Position numbers and translations under genes: made by a program. Positions 1-10,400 of a DNA stretch of 64,000 nt are shown one piece after another. This DNA is from Larimichthys crocea (Eukaryota; Chordata; Actinopteri; Sciaenidae): NCBI RefSeq assembly GCF_000972845.2, contig NC_040011.1, forward strand, positions 28,252,379-28,316,378. The letters are read 5' to 3'. The notes under the pieces were generated by a model. That model made no database searches. It had not been told where the DNA came from and saw only the letters and a program-made list of their open reading frames with translations. Within the stretch, counting starts at the first letter, position 1. The number at the start of each line of letters is the position of its first letter.

Positions 1-59
1 TAATTTTAGCCTCTGAATGTCCACACTATTACATTGTGAGGTCTGTTGGTGAAGGTGAA

Positions 60-92
60 GGTGAAGATGAATGAGGTGGGGTTCAATCCTCA
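60..92 (+). pseudogene. orphan fragment resembling trmt112 exon 2
   Basis: The first 20 bases (60-79) are identical to part of trmt112 exon 2, which lies at 2429-2530 on the other strand, and similarity continues with a few substitutions to about 92. Read on the plus strand it encodes VKMNEVGFNPQ, against VKMNEVEFNPQ in the real exon. No splice sites or continuing trmt112 frame surround it. It looks like a small inverted duplicate or retro-fragment; an assembly artefact is also possible. Confidence 0.5.
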
Positions 93-123
93 ACACGCCT
101 CATACTCTCAAGCCAAACGTCCA

Positions 124-415
124 TTAGACTACAGAGTTGTATTTTTTGCTATCCTTCCTGATGCGGTGCGGCTCTGTCTTGTCTGTCCATGTGCCATTTG
201 TTTGTTTCATTCTGAGGGATCCACTGTCTTTGAGAACAACTTTGGTGTAGATGTAGCCACTTGTCAATCCTAAAAATAAAGCATAGATGCTAATTAACTT
301 GTCATTTGTGACTGTGTTTGCACTGGGAGTATTTCGGGGCCACAAACAAAGCCTAGGCCAGCTCTGTAGCAGCACACTTACCATTAATACCAATGATGGT
401 AATGTCATTGTTCAT
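124..415 (-). CDS. two short exons of an unrecognised product (3' end of a gene or a 62-residue ORF)
   Basis: I do not recognise this product. An exon ending at 382 has a good donor (AATG then gtaagt). A terminal exon at 124-269 follows a good acceptor (tttatttttag) and ends in TAA. The phase matches (G plus GA), giving a peptide that runs through NNDITIIGINGLTSGYIYTK and ends KKYNSVV. An ATG at 413-415 is in frame, so the smallest reading is 62 residues. Alternatively this is the end of a longer gene whose upstream exons I could not find: all frames upstream of 415 hit stops before a convincing acceptor. It sits where the last trmt112 exon would be expected, which is odd. It could also be chance. 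Confidence 0.3.
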
Positions 416-499
416 CACTTCAATCCAGTGTGTTTAATGTTTAGGATTCAACGCAGTTTTGGCCACAGAGTGCACAGACTGGGGTTCAAAAATGTCTAA

Positions 500-1369
500 G
501 TATTGTAAGTATGTCTACAGAATTTTAGTTCCTGTGTTTGATGTCCACAAAAATAGTCGGATCTCCTCCACTGAATGGACATGGTGCACTTGCAGACACT
601 GTGCAGGAAACCACCACATGAAAGCTTTGTTGCTAATTGCTGTTGCCAGTAATAGAAACAGGATGTCAAGTACACGCTGCATCTTTCTATGTCACTGTGA
701 GAGGCTGAATATTGTAAGCTGTAGTTTTAAACAGAAGGTGTACTTAAGTGTTCTGCAGAAAGTTATCCCATAATTATCATAATGATTCACTTTGTTGAAT
801 GACACAAGAGCAGGAAACACTGCTGGGATCCACAAAGTAAATCATGTCAGGAATGGAGTCTTTGTTTCATCCTGTTAAAGATGATTTCAGGCTTGAAGCA
901 ATGTGTGTTTGACTGAAAATTAAAAATGAAAGAGCTAAAACTATGTGTAAATTATAATATTTCTCCCAAAATGAGACCTTTTTAGATCTGAGGAAAAGAA
1001 CCAAAGCTGCTATGGTTGCTAAAAATGATTAAAAGTAATTATTAAAGCGATTTTTAAGCAAAAATTCATAATATGTTTTGGTTTCAGCTTCTCTACCATG
1101 AGGACATGTTTTATATTTACTGTGAACTAAATGTGTTTGGGGTTTTGGACTTTTGGTCAAACGCAATAAAATATCTAGTGATGCCACCAAAGCCTCTGGG
1201 AAAATGTTATGAGTTTTCATGATTTTATGTCATGTTAAAAAGAGAAAAATCTTCAGTTAGTCTAAAACCATCAACAGACGGATTCATAATGCCCCAAAGA
1301 AAACACAGCCACTTGTTGTTACTAGAAATGCAACTATATACTGTAGTAAAGATGACTGATGCTTCATAC
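500..1369. other. no supported gene
   Basis: AT-rich sequence. Both strands were read for the missing last exon of trmt112 (expected to encode a Cys-Pro-Glu-Ser-Gly motif and a Met-Leu-Leu tail) without success. No RNA gene or clear repeat is visible. Confidence 0.5.
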
Positions 1370-3672
1370 CTCTAATAACACTCTGTGCACTTTCTTCAGG
1401 AAATCTTCATTTTTCTCATAATCTGACACCAGCTCGCCCGGCAGGTCTTGCCGTTGACCCAGCTATAGAAGAAAAGGAGACAAAAACAAGTGTTCAAACA
1501 GGGAAGAGGAGACCAGGACATGTCCTCCACCTACTGGTGAACAAGACACGAAAGAAACAAAAACACAACAGCCAGTGAAATACTGGAGAGAATGGACCGA
1601 GTCATAGAAGTACTTCATCTGCAACCACTGCTCTGCAACCAATCTGGTCCTATAAAAAGGATGATAAGGGGAGACATACTGTGTATATTTTATATTTATT
1701 TATTTTGCTACTAGAGATTTAAAAGACTAGAGATCTGACTCCTGGATAAACTGATGAAACCTGCCAGTGCAAGTCCAAATGTTTTGTTTGAATACACAGC
1801 AGGTTGTACAAGACCTCGCAATAAACTCAGCTGAGACACTCAGGCGATGGTTTATGCAACCACTGCCCAATACCTTTTTTTGGCCTTTTCAAGCTTTATT
1901 TTGATAGAAATGTGGGGAGAGAGAGATGGGGAATGACATGAGGGAAAGAGCCACAGGTCGGATTCGAACCCTGGGTTTCCGCATCAAGGACTGAGCCTTT
2001 ACACATGGGGCGGACCAACTGAGCTAAACGGTCTAATACTTCATACTGTCTATACCCGTTTCCTTCCGCCATGTTTTGTCATCAATTAATCTAAATAGTG
2101 TTTAATAATTAACACCTGTGTATAATATTGTCATTTATGTTTTTCCACATATCCTCTTCTTTGTTTAAAATAAGATCTTGTTTCCAGATTCTTCTTAAAC
2201 TTTGTTGTTCGTCTGATTGTGAAGTTCTTAATATTCTACTGTGATTCAAACAGGATATTTTCCACCGCTATGTCCTGGCTTGTTCCAAATTGAAGAATAT
2301 TCCTAATCATATTGAAAAATACAAGCAGCTTATAAACATTTATCCATCACTCTCTGGAATACTCCAAACGTGGATTGGTTTTCATGCTGCTGTGATATCT
2401 TCAGACAGTCTGCTGCAGTCTGACTCACCTCCTCTGCAGCCTGGACCAGAGCGCTCCACTCCAGTTTGGGGATCATCCTGCTGACAAACTGGGGGTTGAA
2501 CTCCACCTCATTCATCTTCACCTCTGTCGCCTGCGCAAATAAAATAACACCATCTATTAGCGTGGACATTCAGCGGCTGTCCTCTACACATATAGCAGCG
2601 TTCCTCTGACACTTCCCCACATAAAAACACATCATAGTTTACTGTGATCAGTAAAGAGAGATTGTTTTTCACAGGATCATAAAAGTGTAACCGACACATC
2701 GATCAAACGTGAAGCATTTTAGGACGTTTGGAAAAAACTGTAGTGCACATGTGATAGATAAGTTACCTTTTACATTTTTTCTTTTATAGATATTTTGGGG
2801 GCATTTCATGCTTCATTTGACAGTGACAGCTCTGAGAGATAGACAGAAAATCCAGCAGAGGGAGGGAGAGGAGATGATACAGCAAAGAGCCCAAACCAAA
2901 ATCTAACACTTCAGCTTTGATACATAAAGTGCAAACTCTATCAGGTGAACTACCAGGGTGCCCCACACTGTGGGAGGTTTTGAGAGCTATGGGGTGCATA
3001 TTTATTTCACACTGACAAATCAGCAAATAGTAAATAGGGCGTATGATTTGTGGAGGGAGGGACTGGATGTGAGAGAGGAGAGGAGGTGGTGGTGAGATTT
3101 GATTTCTACTGGGCCAAGAGAAAAAACCATGATTCAGCAATTATTTTTATTATTTTTTTTTTTTTTTGCAGTAGTTATCTTGAACTTGTTGCAGCTTAGG
3201 CTTTATTTTCATTGTCCATCCTGATCACTACCGAGTTTTAATTAAAGTAAGTCACTCATCAACACCTTTCATAAAACACATATTTATGCACATAATGCAG
3301 GTTCAAGTATTTGGTTTGATGTTTTATGATTGAAGGAAATATGTTCAACACATCTGTAACATGATGTTGGGTTGACTGGACGTCTGTCAGATTAGTTTTA
3401 GTTTAGTTGTTATGCTCACTCACCATCTCTGTTGTTAGCTTTCTAATCTCTCGGTCGCTGGTTGTACAATCTAAATCAGTCCGGTGCTCCGGTTAAAGTC
3501 AGATTTGGAGTCTCTAACCGTCTCTGTCTCTCTCATGTCTTCATAAAAACATTAGTGTCGTTGTGTATGGGCGGTGTTAGCAGTGTTGTTAGCTCACCTT
3601 GATGAGCAGCGGGTATCCTTTCGTGACTCCCTTCACGTGAGAGGTCAACATGTTGTGCGTGAGTAGCTTCAT
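1370..3672 (-). CDS. trmt112: tRNA methyltransferase 112 (TRMT112), exons 1-3, 3' end not found
   Basis: TRMT112 is the small zinc-binding activator shared by several methyltransferases (known partners include TRMT11, ALKBH8, METTL5, BUD23 and HEMK2), so it serves tRNA, rRNA and eRF1 modification. Exon 1 (3598-3672) starts MKLLTHNMLTSHVKGVTKGY; exon 2 (2429-2530) encodes ATEVKMNEVEFNPQFVSRMI and onward; exon 3 (1370-1462) encodes LGQRQDLPGEL through KKVHRVLLE. All three have GT/AG borders and are in frame (75, 102 and 93 nt, 90 residues). The family is about 125 residues, so roughly 35 C-terminal residues, including the CPESG zinc-site segment, are absent from 1-1369. They probably lie left of the window or the gene is rearranged here. 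Intron 2 carries a SINE. A 10-bp minisatellite lies just upstream of the start codon. Confidence 0.9.
1880..2031 (-). mobile_element. tRNA-derived SINE
   Basis: Read on the minus strand, it starts with a tRNA-like head containing an A-box-like TAGCTCAGTTGG and a B box GGTTCGAATCC, followed by a CT-rich body ending AAGCTTGAAAAGGCC. This is the layout of a Pol III SINE. The head does not fold as a complete tRNA, so it is not called a tRNA gene. It lies in trmt112 intron 2. Confidence 0.75.
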
Positions 3673-3720
3673 GTCCACAGCGAAGTGTCCAAACAACGTT
3701 TACCTGGTTAACACGAGCAG

Positions 3721-3770
3721 ACAGGTGCAGACAGGTGCAGACAGGAGCAGACAGGTGCAGACAGGTGCAG
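3721..3770. repeat. 10-bp minisatellite upstream of trmt112
   Basis: Five head-to-tail copies of ACAGGTGCAG, the third with one substitution (ACAGGAGCAG). The array begins about 49 bp upstream of the trmt112 start codon, so it lies in the promoter or 5' UTR. Four units carry the E-box-like CAGGTG. Confidence 0.9.
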
Positions 3771-3903
3771 TTTACTGTCACTGTTCAAATCACGACACAG
3801 CGTTCACATGTGGACCAGAAGTGTCAGCGCTCAAAAACATCCCCCGGAAACCTTTTCTCCGCTGTCGTTGGTTCCTCTTTGTAATGTTGTCATGTGACTG
3901 TTT

Positions 3904-4440
3904 TAAAGCTGCAGCGTGTAAGATTTGGAGACTTTATGGAACATAATATTCACAACTATGTCTTCATGCATGTATAATCTCCTTAAAATAACAATCCTTT
4001 TATTTCTGTTTCTCCTTTTATATCTACAGCGGCAGCGGCTCCTCTGTCATGGACCTGTTTTTATTGTTGTATTCTTGTAATTTGATACTTTTATGGTTCT
4101 TTTTGTTTGTTTCTGTTATTTGCTGTCCACTCTCATTTATTGTAAGGTGTCCTTGGGTGACAGAAAGGCGCCTTTGAAATAAAATTTATTATTATTATTA
4201 TTATTAAATTATTATTATTATTATTATTATTATTGTTGTTGTTGTTGTTGTTGTTATTGTTATATTTAAACACCACATTTCTACAGTAGCCCAGAACAGA
4301 CAAACCAAACAGTGACTCTAAACAGGATCCTTAAAGTGTTGCCTCTCCTTTACACCAGGAAAGCCAGGGTGATGTGAGGAGATTGCAATGCAGAAATGAG
4401 TCCACTAGATGCAACTAAATTCGACACACTGGACCTTTAA
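3904..4440. mobile_element. non-autonomous TIR element (MITE-like), interrupted
   Basis: The left end reads TAAAGCTGCAGCGTGTAAGA and the right end, reversed, TTAAAGGTCCAGTGTGTCGA, so the ends form an imperfect inverted repeat. No ORF lies inside. Related sequence occurs at 27783-28190 and 51583-51650. A LINE 3' tail (4053-4256) splits it. Confidence 0.65.
4053..4256 (+). mobile_element. 3' tail of an L2-like LINE
   Basis: This sequence matches closely, in opposite orientation, the 3' end of the LINE at 52976-53935. Shared text includes TTGTAAGGTGTCCTTGGGTG followed by ACAGAAAGGC. It ends in a TTA-repeat tail that passes into GTT repeats. It is inserted inside the TIR element 3904-4440, so it is the younger of the two. 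Confidence 0.75.
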
Positions 4441-5164
4441 ATATCTGTATGCCTCTTCAGAGAAGTCCTTTTAACGTACCATACTTTATGTATTATACTG
4501 TAACAGCATTTTCTCCAGTGATATTTACAGTAACCAGAGAGAGAAGTAACATTCAGAATGTTTACTGTAACAAGTTAAAGTGATAAATAAAAGTTTATAA
4601 ATGCTCTATTCAGAATTGATTATATTTAAAATGACAGTATCATGAGAATATTGTACAAAAGAATATTATCACATATATTGATTGGATTGCTTTTAATCAT
4701 GCATTAACATGCAAGTAGAATTTTAATGCTGTAGCTTCACTAAAATTGAATAAATTCGATCTGCTTGTAGTTTTTGATAGATACGTTTGAGTGTTACAGC
4801 CACAGTTACATGTATTATAAACACAAACAGGCATGAGATAAGTCTAAAGTGACTACAGCATAAATCGTATTAAAGCGTCTAAGGGAACGAAAAATATTTA
4901 GCTCTATCTGTGTAAAAATATGCAAAGAAAAATATACATAAACTTTGCGCATTGTGCATTCTTAGTCAGATAATGAGTCATCAGTCATCAGAAGGTCATA
5001 TAGTGAATGTGAGGCATGATGCTGAGAAGTTTATGGAGCATCATCCTCCTCTCAACAACCAGGAGCTCCAGAGCAGTCCCCAGCACAGAGCCAGCCTTTT
5101 AAATCAGTCTGTTCATTTTGGTATTTTTATCTGTATGTATTATGCTTTATAAAACAATAAAAGG

Positions 5165-5590
5165 ACCATAAAATTGTTTCTCAGGGACCAGAAAGAGAGC
5201 TCACATTACACCAGCTTTAAAACCTCAGCACTGGCTACCTGTCTGCTGCAGAATGGATTTTAAGATCCTTTTATTGGCTTATGCTTTTAGTCACACATAT
5301 TTATGCTTTAACATATGAACCCTCAGGTCTTCTGGGAGTGGATTTTTTATTACACCTAAAGTCAGATAGAAACCCACAGTGAAGCGTGCTTTTATTTCTG
5401 TGTTTTATGTCTGTGGAAGAGCCTCACTGAAGACCTGAGGGCGTCAAGTAATGTCCCTATTTTTAAAAACAAACTCAAGATCGATCCGTTTTGTCTGGCT
5501 TTTACTTGAAATTTATTTATTTGTCTTTTTATAGAGTTTAAATTTTCTAGTTATAGAGTGTAATCTGTTTTTTTAATCACAATAAACAGG
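5165..5590 (+). mobile_element. degraded L2-like LINE, reverse-transcriptase C-terminal part
   Basis: In shifting frames the plus strand resembles the C-terminal part of fish L2-type ORF2, for example HWLPVC, RMDFKILLLAYA and LRSSGSGF. Several frameshifts and stops are present. It is a dead fragment with no 5' part. Confidence 0.55.
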
Positions 5591-5599
5591 CCATTTTAT

Positions 5600-6394
5600 A
5601 GTGTGACGGGCATAAGTCGGATGTATTTATGTATTGTGCATTATGTACTCAGCAGCACAAATATCAGGCAAAGATGGTGGTTCAGTTTTTATACTCAAAT
5701 TTTTTATTTTTTGTATTAATTTTGTATACTCCTTGTCTTTGTATTATACAGGTCATTCATACAGTTTATGATATAGTAAATAGTAATTACACACAAGAGG
5801 TGTAACAAGCATCCATCTGTCACCCTCACAGACATGCATCAGACATGCGCGCACACAAACACACTCTCATTCACATTCTCACACACATTCTCACACAAAC
5901 ACACGCATAAACACGCATAAACACACATAAACACACACACAGACACACACACAAAGAAAGACTCATCCCTTACACTTATTAAACAAAAAAAGATAAAAAT
6001 GTAAAACTTTTTTTTAAACCACAAAACCCAAATTTTCGTCCTCCATTATTACCAGATTCACATCATCTTGACTCTTATTTGAAAACAAGTATGACAATAC
6101 TTAATGTTTTAACAAAATACAAAACAAATAAAGATTTAAAAAAAAAATGCAGAAAGGCAACTAAAGAAGTGGGAAAAGTAAATCTGAAGACAGGGCGGGT
6201 TAATTCAGGCTGCAGTCTTTAACTTTTCATGGAAACAGAAGCACAAACAAGCTGCAGGTAGAAGAACCACTTAACTTGTGCTACAGAGTTTATGATCTGG
6301 ATGTCTCTATTCAGTCAGGTGTGCATCAGTATTAGCCAGCATGTGTTATACTTGTAGCAGGGAGGTCGCAGGATTGAGGAAGGCAACATAAACT

Positions 6395-6445
<51 letters not shown>

Positions 6446-7336
6446 CACTCTGCAAGGTTTATGGCACAAATAACAGTGCTGAGTGAAGCAGGTGCATAGT
6501 GGGGCCAAAGCTGAACCAATGACATTATGTTCTGTTGTGAAGTCGGGGTAAAAACCATCTGCCAACCTCTGAAGGGTGTCAGCAAAGGACAAAAAATATT
6601 CTCCCGGTCTCCACTATGAGCATCACTGGACAACAAGTAGACAAAAGCGCCTCATCACACATTGCACACATAAAAGGTAAACTGATGTCCTAATTAAATC
6701 AGCTGGAAACCTTTTGTGGTGCCGCCGTTTGCAGCTAGTGATCGGTGAATAAAGATACAAACAGAGAAAGCATTTCTGGTACGAGTTCACGAAGACTCGT
6801 GAAAAAGCTGAAACATGTTGGTCTCGCAATAACGCCGTTCTTTATACTTTTAAATCTAGTCTCTTCTCCTGGAAGAAGGTGAAATTGTACAAACTCTTTC
6901 AAGCAGCTTAATTCAGAGTTCATGAAGTGCCCACAATCTATGTCTATGAACGGGAAAACCTTGAGAGTGATGATCCTACGTGCCCTTAGTTGGATTGATG
7001 GTGATATGTTTGAGCAGACAGTGAGGAGAATCTGCAGACTAATGTATGACTGAGGGGAGGATATATGAGGAGAGCGCTCGCCGAATGCAAAACAGAATGA
7101 ATACATTTGGTTTAGTCCATGTATGATGGAGCCACATAAAACACTGGGTGTCAATAACTGCAGTAGTCGTTAGTTGTTGATTTGCTTTTACATCGGAGCC
7201 CACAGACTCATTAGTCTGTACACACATGCACATACACAGTCAAACCCTGGATTCGATCCGTTATCTGAAATAATCATAGTTATGAAATTGTGATCTCTCA
7301 TTCACACACACACACACTTTCTCTGTCACACACAGA
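5600..7336. other. no supported gene; simple-sequence tracts
   Basis: A CA-rich stretch lies at about 5840-5960 and a pure run of 46 A residues at 6398-6443. The ORFs crossing these tracts are low-complexity translations. Part of this DNA may be the atg2a 3' UTR on the minus strand, but I see no decisive polyadenylation signal. Confidence 0.5.
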
Positions 7337-7338
7337 CC

Positions 7339-7401
7339 AAAAAAAAAAAAAAAAAGGCGTCATCATTAAAAAAAAAAAAAAAAAAAAAAGGCGTCATCAT
7401 T
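7339..7401. repeat. duplicated stop-codon segment between poly-A/T tracts
   Basis: The 12-mer GGCGTCATCATT occurs twice, at 7356-7367 and 7390-7401, after A17 (7339-7355) and A22 (7368-7389). The right copy contains the atg2a stop codon on the minus strand. The left copy lies in the 3' UTR. Confidence 0.9.
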
Positions 7402-10400
7402 CTTGGCCTTCCTCCGTGCGCCACTTCAGGAAATCCTCTTTTCGGGCGTCAGGTTTGATCTGGTTCCGCATGCCACCGAGCAGATTGGAGGTGGCTTCAG
7501 AGGCCACTATTAAAGGTCGGACCACGGTGGGTGGAATCTGCCGCAGGACGCCGCCCACAGCACCGGGCAGGCCCTTCTGTTCGTGGCCACGGGATGCTAC
7601 ATCGCACAAGGTCTGCGCCGTGTCAATCACTCCCTGGAGAGCAGAGAGTCAAAATATTTAGTGTTTCAGTACATTTACATCCACACGAGTAACCAGGCTA
7701 CTCAAATAAATCAGGTTATTCAGAAATTGTCTATTAATTGATTAATGATGATGTCTTTAAAATGCTTTTTTGTCCTCAAAATTAGCTAAAGAAAAGCAGG
7801 AAATTGTTAGATTTGAGAGGCTAAAAGAAACAAATTTGGATTTTAGCTGATAAAAATAGTGAAAATTTACTACAAGAATGTGAGAGCATGTTCTTTAGAT
7901 GGGTCCACGCACTTTGGGAGGGTAAGTTTTGAGACTAACCTCTCTGACGGTGTCGTAGGCCTTGGCCACACCTTCTCGAAGGTCTGCAGGCTGAGCAGCT
8001 CTGCGGGGCCGGCTGGAAGTAGCCCGGCCTTCTGTGATGGCAAAGCGGTTCAGGGGGGGAGTTGGAGACAGGATGTCGTACACCGTCTCTGCTGTGGCCT
8101 GTGGTAAGAGAAGCAAACTCACGTCAACACTGGAGTTAAAGGCATCAAATATCTGAAGCCCAGCTCTTTTTGAAAGACAGACACAACAACAAATAATTTA
8201 ATGAGCCGTGTGATCCTGTACAGACTGAATACCTGTATGGCCTGCACCAGCCTGTTGCTGAGCTCTAGAGCGGCTGATGCTGTGGAGGTACCAAAGGATG
8301 CCGCCCCCCTCTGGAGACCTCGAATAATGCGTCCATCCTTCCTGTACTGCTCTATGGGCAACCAGAACAGATCCCTCACTCCATGGACTGGGGAAACAAA
8401 CAGACGTAGAAAGAGGGGGGAAAAAACGAGAGAAGAAACAGGTTAAATAGCATGTACGTGTTAAGCTGTAACCGTGTGCAGTGTTTGGTGCAGAAACAAG
8501 CAGTTTCAACTCACACAGCTGGACAACCGAGTGCATGGGGCCAACGCCTCCCAGGATGCCCGGCAGCTGATTCTTCCTGATGTCTGTCAGCCACTCTGTG
8601 ACGGCGTACTGGATGACTTTGTCCACACCGAGGAGACTAGAAAGAAAGACTAAGACTTTAGGACGTTCTCAGATGACAAAAATGTTTCGCAATCAGCCAA
8701 TAAAATGTCCGTGTTAGTATAAAGGTGTGTATTTCTACCCGTGTCTGCAGCAGAGCCTCTTCAGCTTCAACTCAGAACAGTTTAATTGGGCCAGACCGAT
8801 CAGAATCCCTGCAAACGTTCCCTGAAACAAAGAGCAGGACAGAAGGGTGGTCAGCGATCAAAGACGATCACAGTAGTGCTTCAGATTTCTTTATTATAAG
8901 CTTTATAGGCTGAGTGACAGATGAGCCGTTTGAGCGACCGCTCACCTGTTCAATGACGACATGTTTGCCATGATAGTCCAGCCAGATAGGCACTTCAGAG
9001 GTGAAACGAAACTCCCTGAAAACAGCAGAGAAAGAAGAAAGAGACCTTCACTTAACACATATTTAATATACTTAACCATTACTAGTTTGTAAAAGCAGAG
9101 TTAGACTTTCTGATGAATATGGATTTACATACCGGAAGTAGATTGGCTGGTCTGAGGAGGAGGTGGAGCCGGCAGAAGAAGAGCTCTGCTCGCTGTACGT
9201 CGTTTCCACAGAAGCTGTAAGGTCAGGTCCCAGACCAGCAGCTGACTCGGCCTCCTCAGATGTCTTTTGGGAGGGGTCTGCCTTCACTGAAAAATATAGA
9301 AAAATCCATGTTCACTGGAGCGTGTTAAGATAAATACAGGATCAAATGTTGAATCTGCTCAAAATGAACATTAGTAATCATCAAAAAATGCCCTGCAGCC
9401 AGCATAATGCTAACTCTTAGCAAATGAGAGAACCCGACATGACAGATCTTGTTTAAAACCGTAATATTTATGTCTTTAACAAAACCCCCTAACGTCAAAC
9501 ATGAAACACAACTGATGAAATATGCAGCACAGAATAAAAAAAAACATCTTTAGATGTAGCTCACCTTCAGATGCAGGGTCCACAGGAAGGTAAGGGTTAA
9601 CAAAGGAAGCTAGATTACTGAAAAAGTCCTTCAGGAAAAACAGAGCGTCCTGGACAGGAGACAGAAGAAAAGGTGTGTTAGATGTGCAGAGGTTAAAGAG
9701 CTCCCTGTCAGGACGAACGGTATAAATGTGCTATAAGTGTAATGGCTCTGAAGCTGCAACCTTTGAACTGATACAGCTCTCTATTCCTGGTGTACTTGGT
9801 AATTTCTGATGGCCACATTAATATGCAAAATTAGGAGGACTTGTTGGGTGTCATGTAGACGGAGACTGGATCACTCTCGCTGTTAGGAGTCTGGAGGAGT
9901 TACCTGGTCGATGTTGAGCCTTAGTGGCAGCAGGCTGATACGAAGACAGCACTCTGGACCACCCAGGCCAGACTCCGGACACACCTGCAGGGCTTTCACT
10001 GTCAGCTACAAAAAAAGAAAACGCACAATCAATATTATATCTATGACATGATCAATATATCCTCCCTCCTCTCCTCTCTGCTGTCTCACCATGTTGGAGT
10101 GGGCTCGGCGGGGCATGCTCTCGCTTGTGTAGAGGTAGAGGAATTTGTTGATTTGTGAGGAGGCCAGTCGGTCTCGAACCTCCAGCTCCTGGACAATGAA
10201 GACCTGCCTGGAGAGGGGATGCTCGCCACCGGGACCGACACCAGGTCCCACTGGCCCCTCCCCTTCCTGCCCTGCTACTGCCACCGGGTACGACTCATGC
10301 TGGAAGGACACCTGGAGGGCAAAAGAGGTTGAAATGTGTTGGTGTTTAAACGTGTCACTGTACTGGTGAAGCTGAAGCTCCTTAACTCAGGAAGGTATTG

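Noticed and set aside
1960..2031. tRNA-like A and B boxes on the minus strand
   Set aside because: The head does not fold into a full cloverleaf and continues into a SINE body, so it is a SINE head, not a tRNA gene.
3716..3775. Possible CRISPR-like array
   Set aside because: Units are directly adjacent 10-mers without spacers, so this is a minisatellite in a vertebrate genome.
5839..6024. Cys/Val-rich minus-strand ORF
   Set aside because: Translation of a CA-rich simple repeat.
6332..6636. Minus-strand ORFs of 86 and 96 codons with poly-Phe
   Set aside because: They are translations through the 46-base A/T homopolymer; no splice or coding evidence.
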